A stretch of DNA of 64,000 nt from assembly GCF_964355755.1 (NCBI RefSeq), contig NC_092673.1:23007001-23071000 (forward strand), given 5' to 3'. This document shows, in pieces, positions 1-38,537 of this stretch (position 1 is its first letter; every line of letters begins with the position of its first letter). The position numbers and the translations under genes are program-made. The notes under the pieces are model-generated. The model was not told where the DNA came from and searched no databases. It worked only from the letters and a program-made list of their open reading frames with translations. Origin of the DNA: Antedon mediterranea. Taxonomy: Eukaryota > Echinodermata > Crinoidea > Comatulida > Antedonidae.

Positions 1-199
1 ATTTGTTAGTTGAACAAAAAGATTGTACAACATTTACAAAGGCAATGGTTGTTTAACAATTCTATTTTATAATGCACAACACAAGTAAATATTTTGTTAG
101 TTGAACAAAACAAAAATCTCATCATTTTATGGATCATCATAGTGGCAAATGGTAAGCAGTATTTGACGACAAAGGTTATTTGCCATTGCGGATGAATGC

Positions 200-515
200 A
201 CAGAAAAGGGTTGCCATCAGTGGGTGTGCACATATGAAAGCGAGTAGTCTATAACCATAGAGGTTCACTATAATATCTCTATGCTATAACCCAACTGTAT
301 TCCGAATGCGTATGTCAAATGGATCTGTATCTGCTGTGTCGTGGTTGGTTAGAGGTGCCTTCATTTTGAATCTCATGGGATTTGTTCGACTCTTAGATGC
401 ATTGAAAAGGTCGTTGCAACTCGAACACGGAATTGAATCACTCTGTTAAAGATTCATGCTTATTGGTGCATGCTTAACATTTAACTCAACCTCTGATTGG
501 TCTAATATTTGAATA
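200..515 (+). repeat. Left arm of a diverged inverted repeat flanking the 61-bp satellite
   Basis: This stretch resembles the reverse complement of about 2255-2560. Blocks that align include the text around 'ccgaatgcg', 'ttagaggtgcc', 'gaaaaggtcgttgcaact' and 'ggtctaatattt'. The left copy has about 44 extra bases near 250-290. I estimate roughly two-thirds identity by eye. The two arms enclose the tandem array, so the whole block looks like one mobile or fold-back unit. No intact coding sequence is seen. Confidence 0.7.
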
Positions 516-909
516 AATTAGCATCTCTTTTGGAACATCTTTTTTATTTCAGTAATATTGATCGTTCACTACAATTGGTGAAGGTTTTCCTTTCACTAAA
601 TATGGTAGCATTATATAATCTCCGAAAAGCTGTACAATATAGGACTTAACACATCGCATCTTAAATTAAGCTTAAATCTTCTGCTCCCGCGTAAATTTAT
701 AAGTGCTAATCCAATGGAAAAGAAAGGTTTTCTGGTATCGTGTACTGTTGCCGTATTTAGTAGAACGAACAAAAGGTAAATTCATAATTTGTAAAAACGT
801 AATTTTCCTATACAAATTGATGCAGTACCCTTTCCGATTGGCAGCGTTATCGGTCTACAACCTTTTGATTGTACGTTGACGGTGAACCATGACCTGTCTG
901 TTTTGCGAT
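516..909. other. Unannotated spacer between arm and satellite
   Basis: AT-rich sequence. I see no ORF of note, no RNA gene and no repeat unit. It lies inside the inverted-arm block. Confidence 0.5.
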
Positions 910-2130
910 CAACATTGTGTAGGTCCCATCAACGTATGGATGCGCAGCTATGGGTTGTCCATTTTAATTAAACAGTGTGTAGGTCTCATCAACGTGTGCA
1001 TGCGCAGCTATGGGTTGTCAATTTGATTTTCAACATTGTGTAGGTCCCATCAAAGTATGGATGCGCAGCTATGGGTTGTCCATTTTAATTTAAAAATTGT
1101 GTAGGTCTCATCAAAGTATGGATGCGCAGCTATGGGTTGTCCATTTTAATTTAAACAGTGTGTAGGTCTCATCAACGTGTGCATGCGCAGCTATGGGTTG
1201 TCCATTTGATTTTCAACATTGTGTAGGTCCATCAAAGTATGGATGCGCAGCTATGGGTTGTCCATTTTAATTTAAACGTTGTCTAGGTCCCATCAACGTA
1301 TGGATGCGCAGCTATGGGTTGTCCATTATAATTTAAACAGTGTGTAGGTCTCATCAAAGTATGGATGCGCAGCTATGGGTTGTCCATTTTAATTAAACAG
1401 TGTGTAGGTCTCATCAACGTGTGCATGCGCAGCTATGGGTTGTCCATTTGATTTTCAACATTGTGTAGGTCCCATCAAAGTATGGATGCGCAGCTACGGG
1501 TTGTCCATTTTAATTTAAAAATTGTGTATGTCCCATCAAAGTATGAATGCGCAGCTATGGGTTTTCGATTTTAATTTAAACGTCGTGTAGGTCCCATCAA
1601 CGTATGGATGCGCAGCTATTTGTTGTCCATTTTATTTTAAACATTGTGTAAGTCCCATCAACGTACGTATGGATGCGCAGCTATTTGTTGTCCATTTTAT
1701 TTTAAACATTGTGTAAGTCCCATCAACGTATGCATGCGCAGCTATGGGTTGTCCATTTTATTTTTAAACATTGTGTAGGTCCCATCAACGTATGGATGCG
1801 CAGCTATGGGTTGTCCATTTTAATTTAAACATTGTGTAGGTATGTCCCATAATATAAACGTATGCATGCGCAGCTATGGGTTGTCCATTTTAATTTAAAT
1901 GCTGTGTAGGTCCGATCAACGTATGGATGCGCAGCTATGGGTTGTCCATTTTATTTTTAAACATTGTGTAGGTCCCATAAACGTATGGAGGCGCAGCTAT
2001 GGGTTGTCCATTTTAATTTAAACATTGTGTAGGCACGTCCCATAAACGTATGGATGCGCAGCTATGGGTTGTCCATTTTATTTTAAACAGTGTGTAGGTC
2101 CCATCAACGTATGATGCGCAGCTATGGATT
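910..2130. repeat. Tandem array of a ~61-bp unit, about 20 copies
   Basis: About 20 head-to-tail copies of a 59-66 bp unit. Each carries the core 'gcgcagctatgggttgtcc', preceded by 'gtgtaggtcccatcaacgta' and followed by an AT-rich spacer. Copies differ by substitutions (cccatc/ctcatc, tatgg/tgtgc) and small indels. Two variant types alternate in places, which suggests multi-unit duplications. Spacers are not unique, so this is not a CRISPR array. No frame stays open. Confidence 0.95.
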
Positions 2131-2254
2131 TTGTTTATCTTCCTACGAAACTTTCAACCAATCAGATTACGCTTTTCCAAAAAATTAATTTACTACCTTT
2201 ACACTTTTGCGGTGGTCTGAAACATTACAGGGATAAATAGGAGATTTCATCGGA

Positions 2255-2560
2255 GTCGTTAATGTTTCTAATATTAGACCTAGATGGGATTGGGAGGTGT
2301 TTAGGCTTGGACCATGGGTATGTGTTGGCGGCAGATTGGTTCAATATCGTGTTTTAGTTGTAGCGATCTTTTCGATGTGTCTTGGGGTCGAATAAATCTC
2401 AAAATGAGGTTTGAAGTGGAGGCGCCTCTAAACTGCCGCGACATGGTAGTTGTAGGTCCATTTGTCTGTGCGCATTCGGAATGGAGTTGGGTACGTAAGG
2501 CCACTCGTTTCTATGTGACATGCGCATTGTTGGTAGTTCGGATCTGTGCAGGCATGCGCA
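2255..2560 (-). repeat. Right arm of the inverted repeat flanking the satellite
   Basis: The reverse complement matches about 200-515. A 67-codon minus-strand ORF (2301-2504) and a 98-codon plus-strand ORF (2314-2610) fall here. In the left arm the matching minus-type frame gives a related peptide sharing 'KRSLQL', but it is interrupted. An old coding origin is possible but unproven. Confidence 0.7.
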
Positions 2561-2639
2561 GTGTCAATCCGATGTCGTCACAGACTGTTTGCTATTTGCG
2601 ATTCACTTAGGTACATCTTTTGTGACATACAATGATGAA

Positions 2640-3400
2640 GTTCAGCACAAAATTGTCTTATTATCTCTAGTACTGGTAAAATGCTTTTCACAAAGCATTT
2701 CAACGTAACGTGTTCTGCACAAATAGTGCACAAATACAATAATGTATTTATTGCCAACAATTACATCAATACTTGTTTTAACAAAATTAATAAAATGAGA
2801 ACGAAAATTAACAAATACAACAAATAGTCCAATTTTTTCTGCTTAATAACATCAAATTATGTCTTTATAGACAGATTTTGCCCTCTGCCTTCTCTCTTAC
2901 CGAAATTGTTCAGCATAACATTGTCTTATATCGATAATACTGGTGGTAAAATGCTTTTCACAGAGCATTCAACGTAACGAACGAATACTGCACAAATAGT
3001 GAACAAATGCATTATTAATGTGTGCCAAAAAATGACTTCAATAATTTTTACAACTTCAATACAATGAGAACGAAAATTAACAAATACAACAATCATTTTA
3101 CACTTTGCTCTTTTACCGAATAGTTTGCTTTATTACGCATCTCTACTAAGTGATTGATTTTCACAAAGAATTCAACGCAACGAACGTATGCTGCACAAAT
3201 AGTGCACAGATGCATTAATGTTTTAATGCCAAAAAATGACAAATTTTTGTTAACAACATCAATACAATGAGAACGAAAATTGACAAATACAACAAATAGT
3301 CTTCTGCTTAATATAACATCAAATTATGTCTTTATAGGCAGATTTTACCCTCTCTCTCTTACTGCGAATAGTTTTCTTTGTTTCACACCCCTACTAAGCG
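2640..3400. repeat. Three degenerate direct repeats of ~250 bp
   Basis: Three tandem copies, at about 2640-2900, 2915-3125 and 3150-3400. They share 'gcttttcacaaagcatt', 'caacgtaacg', 'tgcacaaatagtgcaca', 'atgagaacgaaaatt' and 'acaaatacaacaa'. The first and third also share 'taacatcaaattatgtcttt'. No coding capacity is seen. Confidence 0.85.
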
Positions 3401-4253
3401 ATTGTTTGTCGATAACTGACCATTAAGCCCATCGGCCTGCTCCATTCATTTAATGTGATTTATGTGAATTTCCAAGCTTCTTATCTCGGATATTGTTGGA
3501 GGGAGAATAATTGATAATTTGTTGAGCTAAACTGAAACCTACCGTTATATTCATACGAATCAAACCCACCTACTTGCCGCCTTATTTATATATTTATAGC
3601 CATACGTCATTGAATAAATTATTATATACATATCTATATTAAAGGTGTCCGTATTTCATTAGTGTTTTGTACCACAGCCTAACTAAGATTTTGTTTGACA
3701 TAGGACAGACCTAGATTGACAGACAGACCGAAATAATGTCTAGTGCAATATAAAACAATATATTCAAATGAGATAGTTTAGTTAATTAGATTATAGTTCC
3801 ATCCACCGACTTTTGATACAATTAAATTATTGTACAGTACATGGATGTTGCATGAAGTGTTGCACTAACATCAATGAGACGGGTTATTTATATTTTAAAA
3901 CATGCACACAATTTAAATATGGTGAGGTGGCAGTATATATTACCCAAATTGAAAGTGGATTTGAATACAATGACAAATAAAGGCCGGAGCTGGTGACGTG
4001 TACAATATCTGGAAAGGAGCAGAGATATTTATATCAGAAATATGGACACAATTTTTCTATGGCGAAGAAGTACCAGTAACGTCCACTACAATTTGTGATG
4101 CACAGAACTTTACTTGGATGCAGATGGTGCTACTGACATTTTACCTAAATGAATAGTATTACGGTACAAGCCTGTACAGTAGGCCTAGGGCACGAAATAT
4201 GGAGAGAAAAAAAAACTTTAAAAAAAATTTTTTTTTCTAAAATGATATAATAG
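3401..4253. other. AT-rich intergenic DNA
   Basis: No ORF, RNA gene or repeat that I can support. Confidence 0.6.
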
Positions 4254-4437
4254 TAAAGCTTGGTTCCCACTAGAACGTAACGCAAGGACGTAAACGCAAC
4301 GCAAGCGTTTTAACCAATGACAAGCGAAGTTATAGACAGTTAGCAATCACAAGCGAATAAGCCATCGCTTGTGATTGGTCAATTCACCAGCGTTGCGTTA
4401 CGTCCTTGCGTTGCGTCGCTAGTGAGAACCACGCTTA
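4254..4437. mobile_element. MITE family A, copy 1 (~184 bp)
   Basis: Imperfect terminal inverted repeats: 'taaagcttggttcccacta' on the left and its complement on the right, each followed by the subterminal 'cgcaaggacgtaa'. The interior 'aagcgaataagccatcgctt' is self-complementary, so the element can fold nearly end to end. It is too short to code for a transposase. Copy 2 at 8537-8722 is almost identical. Confidence 0.9.
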
Positions 4438-7400
4438 ATACAGAAATACGCAGTCTTTGTGTGTGACTGTGTGTAGGTTAGACACGGGTCGCTAAATATG
4501 AGTGTAGGCCTACAATTTCTTATTTAGCACGAAAATAAAAATATTGAAGTTAAATAAAAACAAAAAATGTAATATTCAAGTTTGACAGTTCTTTTATTAA
4601 AAAAAAATTTAACATAAGGAAAACTATCGATATGTAATTGTGATCACTGTTGGGCCTATTAGTACAGGGTATGTGTTCAAAGTAGGGCCTAAAACTAAGA
4701 TCAGCATGTCCAAATTGCACTATTTAACCGAAAAGACAAAAGGTCCCTAATTATATCGCTATGGTGACGCACAATCACCTTGAATTCGGTCAAATTGGTC
4801 ATCGAATATTATAATTATATTGAACTTTATCTTGTGAAACATGCTGCTTACGGCTGAAACAACAATTGGAATTGCCAAGGTATGTTCGTACAGTCAGTGT
4901 TAGATTTACCCAGGTCGAATTTGTACAGATGTGTGGGGACACACAAAGCTTTTAAGTAGCCTAAACGGATTAACAGGTCTTAGAGAAGTTGTTTTATTCC
5001 TGATTTGTTTTGTGCGAATAAGGGCACAATGGTTGGGGATTACCATACAAGAATAAATGATGTATTCTTTCTAATATTGTACGTTAACCGTCAGCCCCCC
5101 AATTCATGATTGTAGTGAGGAAGAGTTAGGGTTTCTCGAAAAAGTTTCTGGCTGTTTTACTGTATTTTGATTTAGCTTTTTGCTTATTTATTTGTTCACT
5201 GAGATCCAGCCACTGATACCCGTAGAATGTCATTTGTCATAGTTACAGTATTTGCCTCGTTATATATATTGTAATATATTGTATTGTATAGACCTGTTAT
5301 CACATTCATCAAAAAGTAACCCAAATTTAAGATATTAGCTTGTTATTGACATTACAAAATTTGAGCAATAAAACAAAGCTCTATTCAAATATGCCTATTC
5401 CATGTCTTGTTTGGAAACATACAATAGAGCACCGTACTATTATTAATCAATGTTTAATAAATACATACCAGACACTGTGGCAGGTTGCATTTATCGGTAT
5501 GCAGGATTGTTCAATCAATTGATTTAGTTACCAGTATTAGTGTAGGTTTTATCTGATATTTACAGAAGCACAAAATCACACCAATCAATCGTTGTTTACG
5601 CAAGCCGCGTTTAGCCATGTTCAGAATATGTATAATAATTAGCAGCATTAATATGTAGGCTAGCAGCATAGTCTGTATGCCTTTGAGAAGTAATAAATAA
5701 AGCATAATAAAGAAATGATTAGGCTATACCCTTAATCCTATCAAGTATCATAGACCATTTAGTAATTGTTATCGAATAAGACCAGCTCGTTCCATGCCAC
5801 AGTGCTCATCTTCCCCATGAAAGAACAATTCTATAAGCTTTATTTGTATACAAAAAGGTAGTCCTAATGCCAATGTGTGGGACAGGTAGGCCTAGTAGTG
5901 CCTCTTAATGTCTTGTTATAGACCTACGCATATTTGAAGATCAGTAGACCTCGCACTTTGCAAATATATTATTACTTTCATTTTGACAAATAGGCTTCTG
6001 TTAGGCCTATATCCTAATGCACAATCTTTAATATTGTTATATTATTATTTATCCCTGATAAATAATAGAGTATTTAAGCACATGGTTAAAAATACTTCAC
6101 AATTGCCTTTGGTGTAGACCTACTTGCTTAACCTACTCTTAGCCAGCCAGCTATCGAAAAAAATAATACTCACCAGTAATAAATATGCAAAAATTGGGTT
6201 ATGTTCCTGAGTAGACCTAATCGAAATTCCAAGAAATGTTCCAGGTCCTAGACTACTAACTCGTGTTTACATCGAACGGACGTGGTAAACGTGCATTTTA
6301 ACTCATTGTAGTAATTCTATCCCAAATGGCATACCGTACTGTATTATTACTGTCTTGACTGACAGATGACACTGACTTGTACACCTTTTGTATAAACTGG
6401 TTCAGCCAATCGCTTGATCGCAAAAGCGAACATTAGCTCCGTGCGGATAGCAGAACCCATCGGATATAATTCGCATTGATCTATCCAGGGAGTTGTTATT
6501 AGACAACTCCCTGATCTATCTAACAATCTCATGTGGAAGCTATGTCACTATTCCATGATTTATGATATTATTAATACAAACAGGTAATTCCCATAGGGAC
6601 TGGTAGTAGGTGTTAATGTACCCATAACGCTCAGATGCACCAAGTTCGTACGAATTCATAATATATCGTAATAACATCAATTTACGATAGCTAACAAGGA
6701 AATCATTATAATAACGGCCACAGAGGCCCTATTTTAGGAAAATGCTAGTGGAGGAGGCCCCTTCAAGATTTGTTCTTCAATACAACAAAAATATTAGAAA
6801 AATAAGCCTTATTTTTTGTTCGAGGGCTAACATTCCTTGAATAGTAAGGCTATACATAAAATAGTTTTTTCGTTTACTTGTAATTTCAAAGCAAAACCTT
6901 TCTTACAAAGTGCAGATATTGAAAATACAGAGATAGTGCATTCGTTTGACGTCACACATCCATTGTTAAAATATTATGTTATGTTTAAATAAAAAGCAAG
7001 TTGTGATATTTCTTTGGAAAAGGAAACAAAAATACCACCGGGTCTCATTGCTTTAGACGTTTTATACAAAAACACTTTATTGGTGTGTTTACACGGAATT
7101 CATAACTCACGGGAGACTCCAATAGACGATTTATAACGTCAGAATGACGTTTGTCGTTTTAACAAACATCTCTCTTAAAATGTAAGAGAGAGGATTAGAG
7201 GTTGAAACACAGAAAAAGGTTATGAAATTACTGTGCCGTAATGTTACGATGTACGCCTATTAACTATTCTGTAAAGACAATGATGCCAACAATTTTCTTT
7301 TCTTCATAATTGTGTACCCCGTGTATGGAGGGCTTCATACATGTTCCTATGCTGTTTTGAGTTATACAAAGGACAACATACAATAAATAGAACAAAGGAC

Positions 7401-8536
7401 GTAGAAAAATAATGCGTTTTCAAACCGCGCAGGACAGTGACAAATATTCTGTTTTCTAATTCATGTGCTTCATTGACTTGTACTTCGTCTCTTCATGAAA
7501 TGTGATGAAACCGAAATATATCTGCCCTTATGAATGTTGATACACAGGAATTCTTTAAATACACATTTTATTTCTTTAATTTATTTTTAATATCAATTCA
7601 AACAAAATTCATAATGTATACAACTGGTACACATTGTCTTCGCACTAATGATGACCAAAACCTAAATTTAGCCTAAATTATATTTTACAAAAACAAATAT
7701 CTTTGTATACATTAAAACATTTACATGAACCATTTTTATTTAAAAACAGAATGATAGCTAATATTTTAAATATTATCCTACAGTTACTGTACAAGATAGT
7801 TTAAACAGTCTTCATACTATTTGTACTGTATCATAGGCACATTCTGTGATACGGTGTCACACATGTATCACGCTTGTGTCATAGGCCACAATCATAATTT
7901 AAAATTAGCATACAGACGTCACATGTGATGCATATGTGAAACTGTATTACAGAATTGTCATATAATACTGGACAATGTTACGTAACCCGATTTTGCAACA
8001 ACAAATTGTTTCACAAAATTTAGGAACAGAATATAGTATATAGAAATGAAATAGCAGATTAGACTTGGGCGCTTACAATTCAATTATTTACAGTTTATTT
8101 GATTTTGACAGTTGATAACCCTTTTTTCATTCATGTACAGGCTTAGCACCTTGTTTAGTCCTATGTTTCAAACTGAGAGGGCAGTGAACATTATTGAATA
8201 AGGAATAAGGAATAAATGTATTTATTATTTAATTTCTGCCATATTCAATACAAAGAAAAAGACAAAACAAAATATAAAAGGCAAGACCAAACAGGTGCTA
8301 AACACCTATGCCAGTTGGTCTGTAAAATAAACTGTACAATGAACCCATTTTTTCATGATTTTAAGAAAAATTAAATACAGAACACCTCCTTTGGGTCACC
8401 CCTACTCAGGGGACATCCCCATTTAGGAGACACTTTCCTTTGAAACAAACATGGGGAAGTATATGTTTTAACACTACAAACAACCCCATTCAAAGGACAG
8501 CCCTATTAATGAACTCCTGGTTCTGAAGGTGTCCCC
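4438..8536. other. AT-rich intergenic DNA
   Basis: No gene is recognised on either strand; all ORFs are short and of low complexity. A perfect 10-bp stem hairpin lies at 6487-6512. WDR5 reads toward this region from the right, so its 3' UTR should end here. Candidate minus-strand AATAAA signals occur near 8090-8100 and 8220, but I cannot choose between them. Confidence 0.5.
6478..6520. repeat. Short palindrome bounded by 8-bp direct repeats
   Basis: A 10-bp perfect stem (6487-6496 with 6503-6512) has a 6-nt loop. GATCTATC stands on both sides (6478-6485 and 6513-6520), like a target-site duplication round a very short element. Confidence 0.6.
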
Positions 8537-8722
8537 TAAAGCTTGGTTCCCACTAGAACGTAACGCAAGGACGTAAACGCAACGCAGGAGTTTTAACCAA
8601 TGACAAGCGAAGTTATAGACAGTTAGCAAGCACAAGCGAATAAGCTATCGCTTGTGATTGGTCAATTCACTTGCGTTGCGTTACGTCCTTGCGTAGCGTC
8701 ACTAGTGGGAACCACGCTTTAA
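8537..8722. mobile_element. MITE family A, copy 2 (~186 bp)
   Basis: Nearly identical to 4254-4437, with the same termini (taaagcttggttcccacta and its complement) and the same self-complementary middle. The high identity of the two copies suggests fairly recent activity. Confidence 0.9.
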
Positions 8723-8859
8723 TAGGGGTTTTACAAGTCATACTATACTGTGAAATGAACATTTTTTTCAGAATAGGAAGAACATGTTTACGATCAAGGG
8801 TTGGCAGTAAAATTATTACTATTATAAAATGAAGAACTTGAATGTAAATGTTCTTAAGA

Positions 8860-14260
<5,401 letters not shown>

Positions 14261-14272
14261 AACAGGTTTTCC

Positions 14273-15456
14273 CTACAAAAAGAATTTAATAAATTGTTTG
14301 TTTTTGTTTACTGTAGCTCAGTTGAGTATGAACTATAATCAAATAAATGAATTCTATAAATAAAATAGTTACTAAAACAAAATGTAAAACAAGGAATTTA
14401 TTCATTAATATACAAAACTTTGTATATTTCAAGACTGATCTATTTTCTCAACAAAATAATTTTGCAAATCTGTAAGAGGGGTAATAACTTCAATCAGTTC
14501 TTTAGATCAAAAGCAAAAACGTCCTCTATAAATGGAGTAAGTTAAACAAGTAAATAACTCCAATTATATTGTTAATGTTGCACGTTTGTGGCATGAAACA
14601 CCAGGAATAGGCCAAGCTGTCACTGCATAGCCGTGGTGCCACACCTCTGTTCTGTGCTAATGAGGCTAATAAGGTTGTTGTATGTTGTGGCACATTTTTT
14701 TGGCTGGGGAGCCTAGCTAGGATTAATTATAAAAGTTAAAACTTTTATTTAATTAATTAATAATATTAATAATCATTTATTAATTAATAATATCAAATGT
14801 CACTTCCCATTTCAAAATTTAGAGTAGGCCTTGAATATCTATAAATAATTGACCATGGCAATTTTCAAACAACAGTAAATCAACAACATAGACCAGCACC
14901 GACTCGGTCAGTAGTAGGCTTAGGCCCTATAGTTTTAGGCCTAGGCCTAAACACGGAGAGTAAACCCAGGTTCAAGCCGGTTGCAAAACGCAGAACAACG
15001 CCAGCTCTTTTTTAGCAGGCGGGAAAGAACGCTATCGGACTTGCTTGGCTCAAACTAACTGACAACAAAAGTGTGCAATGTACTTACTTGATGTCAAATT
15101 CCACTATAATTACATACCTTTACTTAAGCTACAATATCTGAGCATCTGCTCAGGTTTTTCTGAATCAAATTATGCTTTTTACTGTCCTTGTACACTCAGT
15201 AACAAAAGAAATATCCTAAAATCTAATTTCGGCATGCGCTGAATAAAATTGAAGTGCGCCCTCAATTACATTTAGTACATAGTACTCTGTATGCGTTTTT
15301 ATCCTTTAACTTTTTAATTTTAAACTTTTATATCTGTTTGTTATCGTAGGCTGTAAGTAGGCCTACATCTTTGTTGTCTTCTTCAAATTAAGAATTGAAC
15401 ATTAATTCATTGTAATGATTATTATTTTTTAGCCATTACATCAATATAGCTATGAC
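14273..15456. promoter_or_regulatory. WDR5 5' region; candidate non-coding first exon
   Basis: The first coding exon of WDR5 begins with an acceptor at 14273-14274, so a 5' UTR exon must lie upstream. On the minus strand a strong donor AAAG|GTATGT is seen near 15118, and a second (CAA|GTAAGT) near 15080-15091. Either could end that exon. The rest is AT-rich and has no other gene. This choice is inference. Confidence 0.35.
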
Positions 15457-15673
15457 TTAGAAAACGGCGCTTTAACCCGTTGATTTAAGCATGGATTAAA
15501 ATTTAAAAATTCCTTAATAAAATTTAGCAACTGTTGATATAGCACTTTTAGCAGTATTAATGGCACTGTAACCTATCCCACTGAGTAAAGATAAAAAAGA
15601 CAAAACGTTTTTTATATTTGGTGCACCGGATTAATTTGGACTTAAATCAACGGGTTAAAGCGCCGTTTTCTAA
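15457..15673. mobile_element. MITE with ~33-bp perfect-type terminal inverted repeats
   Basis: Ends 'ttagaaaacggcgctttaac' (15457 onward) and its complement (ending 15673) continue through 'ccgttgatttaag'. About 217 bp in total, with a non-coding interior. It sits between WDR5 and the BET gene. Confidence 0.85.
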
Positions 15674-16049
15674 ACTTTGAATTTAGCGGTCGGTACAATA
15701 TATATTTTAACATAATGTACATGATTCATGAAGGCTCAAACATTATTATACCTCTATGGTCTAGCATTTCAGATGTATTTTTTTAAATAAGAAAACCATG
15801 AATATGAAGTGACAAAATAGAAGCCCTATATGAAAATTAAATATTATTATCCATTTAACATTTAATTCTAACAATGTTTTATAATTATTAATATATTATA
15901 TTTATTATCATAATGGACTGTAATCTATATATCATCATTGATATAACTTTTACAAATTATTAATTAGGGCCTTCTCATCGAGCCTATTATTACTGCAGTA
16001 AGGCCTACTGAATACAGTAATTATAAATAAAATGTTTCCGCTCTACAAA

Positions 16050-16454
16050 GGAACTTAGTAATTGTCAGCTGACGTTAATTGACCAATCAGACAAAGAGGA
16101 TGCTAGCTGACGTTGAAGTAGAATTTCATCATTTGCAGTGTCGTTTTAGGTGTGACGCCACAGTAAATTTGTTAGTGGTACCTTTTAGTTGGACACTTTG
16201 CTGTCACCAAAATGCAATATATTGATTCACAAATACTCATGTGAACCTATGATAATACCATTGCCTCAAAAAGTAAGTTAAAATCACAAATAAATGGAAA
16301 ATAATGCAACGATAAGTTGCAAAACGTAAACCATGTGACCGCCCTCAACCAATCACAATATTGTATTTTTTTTAATAAAAGATTTCTTATACTGCTGGTC
16401 CGCCATTGCCGTTGATCGGAAGCTCAGGGTGTATAAAGAAATCCGAATTTTGGA
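16050..16454 (+). promoter_or_regulatory. Probable BET-gene promoter and 5' UTR
   Basis: CCAAT boxes occur near 16080 (gaccaatcag) and 16344 (accaatcac). This is the stretch just upstream of the first coding exon and faces the divergently transcribed WDR5. An in-frame stop lies eight codons before the ATG at 16455, which supports that start. The transcription start is not determined. Confidence 0.45.
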
Positions 16455-37318
<20,864 letters not shown>

Positions 37319-38000
37319 TTTCATTCGTTGCTGCTCAATATTTTCATGGAAAAATTTGAATCATAACATTATTATATGGCTGAAAACACAATGATTTGGA
37401 TGGAGAATGATATGTATGAATGTAAAGAAATGGTTCTGTGTGTATTATTGACACCCAGGGGAGAATATTCCCGTGCTGAGGGTGTCCGTTCCTGTCACAA
37501 CATTGTCATGCGATCAAAATGTCTTTCACAAAGGTGCTTATCACAAGGAATCAATACTAAGAAAGGATTTGTCGGAATATTGAGAAACCTGGTTTGATTG
37601 ATAAAACCGTTATTAAACTGTCCACGCATCCAAGTGCGCGTACATTCTGTCGTGAACACTATTGCGTGAAACATGTTTCTAGCATTATGGGCTATGTGGA
37701 ATAAACGAGCTAAAGACAATACTATTCCAGAAAGCATTACCGTTGAGAATGGATAACTTAAAATAAAACACTAGATACTTACAAAGGTGATTTACCTTTC
37801 AGTCAGTAATTTTATGATTGGTATATATGATCAGTGGGTATTTGTTTGACTTTTGACCTTTCCTTTCCAGTCTCAACAGGTATAATGTGTTTGAAACTTT
37901 ATATTATAACAAAACCACTAATGGATTTTTTTTATAGTATTATAAATAAATCCATGACACTATTTATAAAATGTGCACTGTCAGAAAATAAAATAAATTA
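37319..38000 (+). terminator. BET long-isoform 3' UTR and poly(A) signals
   Basis: The stop TGA is at 37316-37318. AATAAA occurs at 37700-37705, 37762-37767 and near 37987. The first or second would give a 3' UTR of about 400-450 nt. The site used is not determined. Confidence 0.45.
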
Positions 38001-38380
38001 AACTTCATAAAATATATATAATATAGCTGCCTTAATTTGTAAATGATTACCTTTTATTTAGCTGACAAATGAACCAAGTTTGTGGTATAGGACAAATTTA
38101 CAATTCTTCCATCACAATTAAGTTATTTTTGTGAATGATTTTTAAACCTAGAAAGAAGCCTTAGAAAATAATGTAAGTTTTAAATGGGATGCATAATTTG
38201 AATCTTTGATTCTAAAGTATTTTTCTTATATTCTGAAACATATTTTCAAAATTCATATTAAACTTGGGACAAAAGTTATAAAATTAAACACCTCTACAAC
38301 TTTACGTCTGTTTTAAATCACCTTGATATCAATAACCCCAATCCATAACAAATCTTGATAATTAATATCAATAATTAACT

Positions 38381-38537
38381 AATGCTCTGTATGCACTATC
38401 AAACTAGTTTTACAAAGTGCGATATGCCTATATATGGACATGATGATGTCGTATCACTAACATATGTGGACATATCACTACCATATTTGGGCAGATCATG
38501 CTTTGTCAAATTAGTTTGATAGTATAGACAGAGCTTA
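38381..38537. mobile_element. MITE family B, copy 7
   Basis: Termini 'gctctgtatgcactatcaaa' and 'gatagtatagacagagctta'. CCATATTTGG is present, and 'gcctatatatggac' is a damaged second box. Downstream of the BET gene. Confidence 0.88.

Noticed and set aside
910-2130. Possible CRISPR array
   Set aside because: The whole unit repeats, without unique spacers, in a eukaryotic nuclear context.
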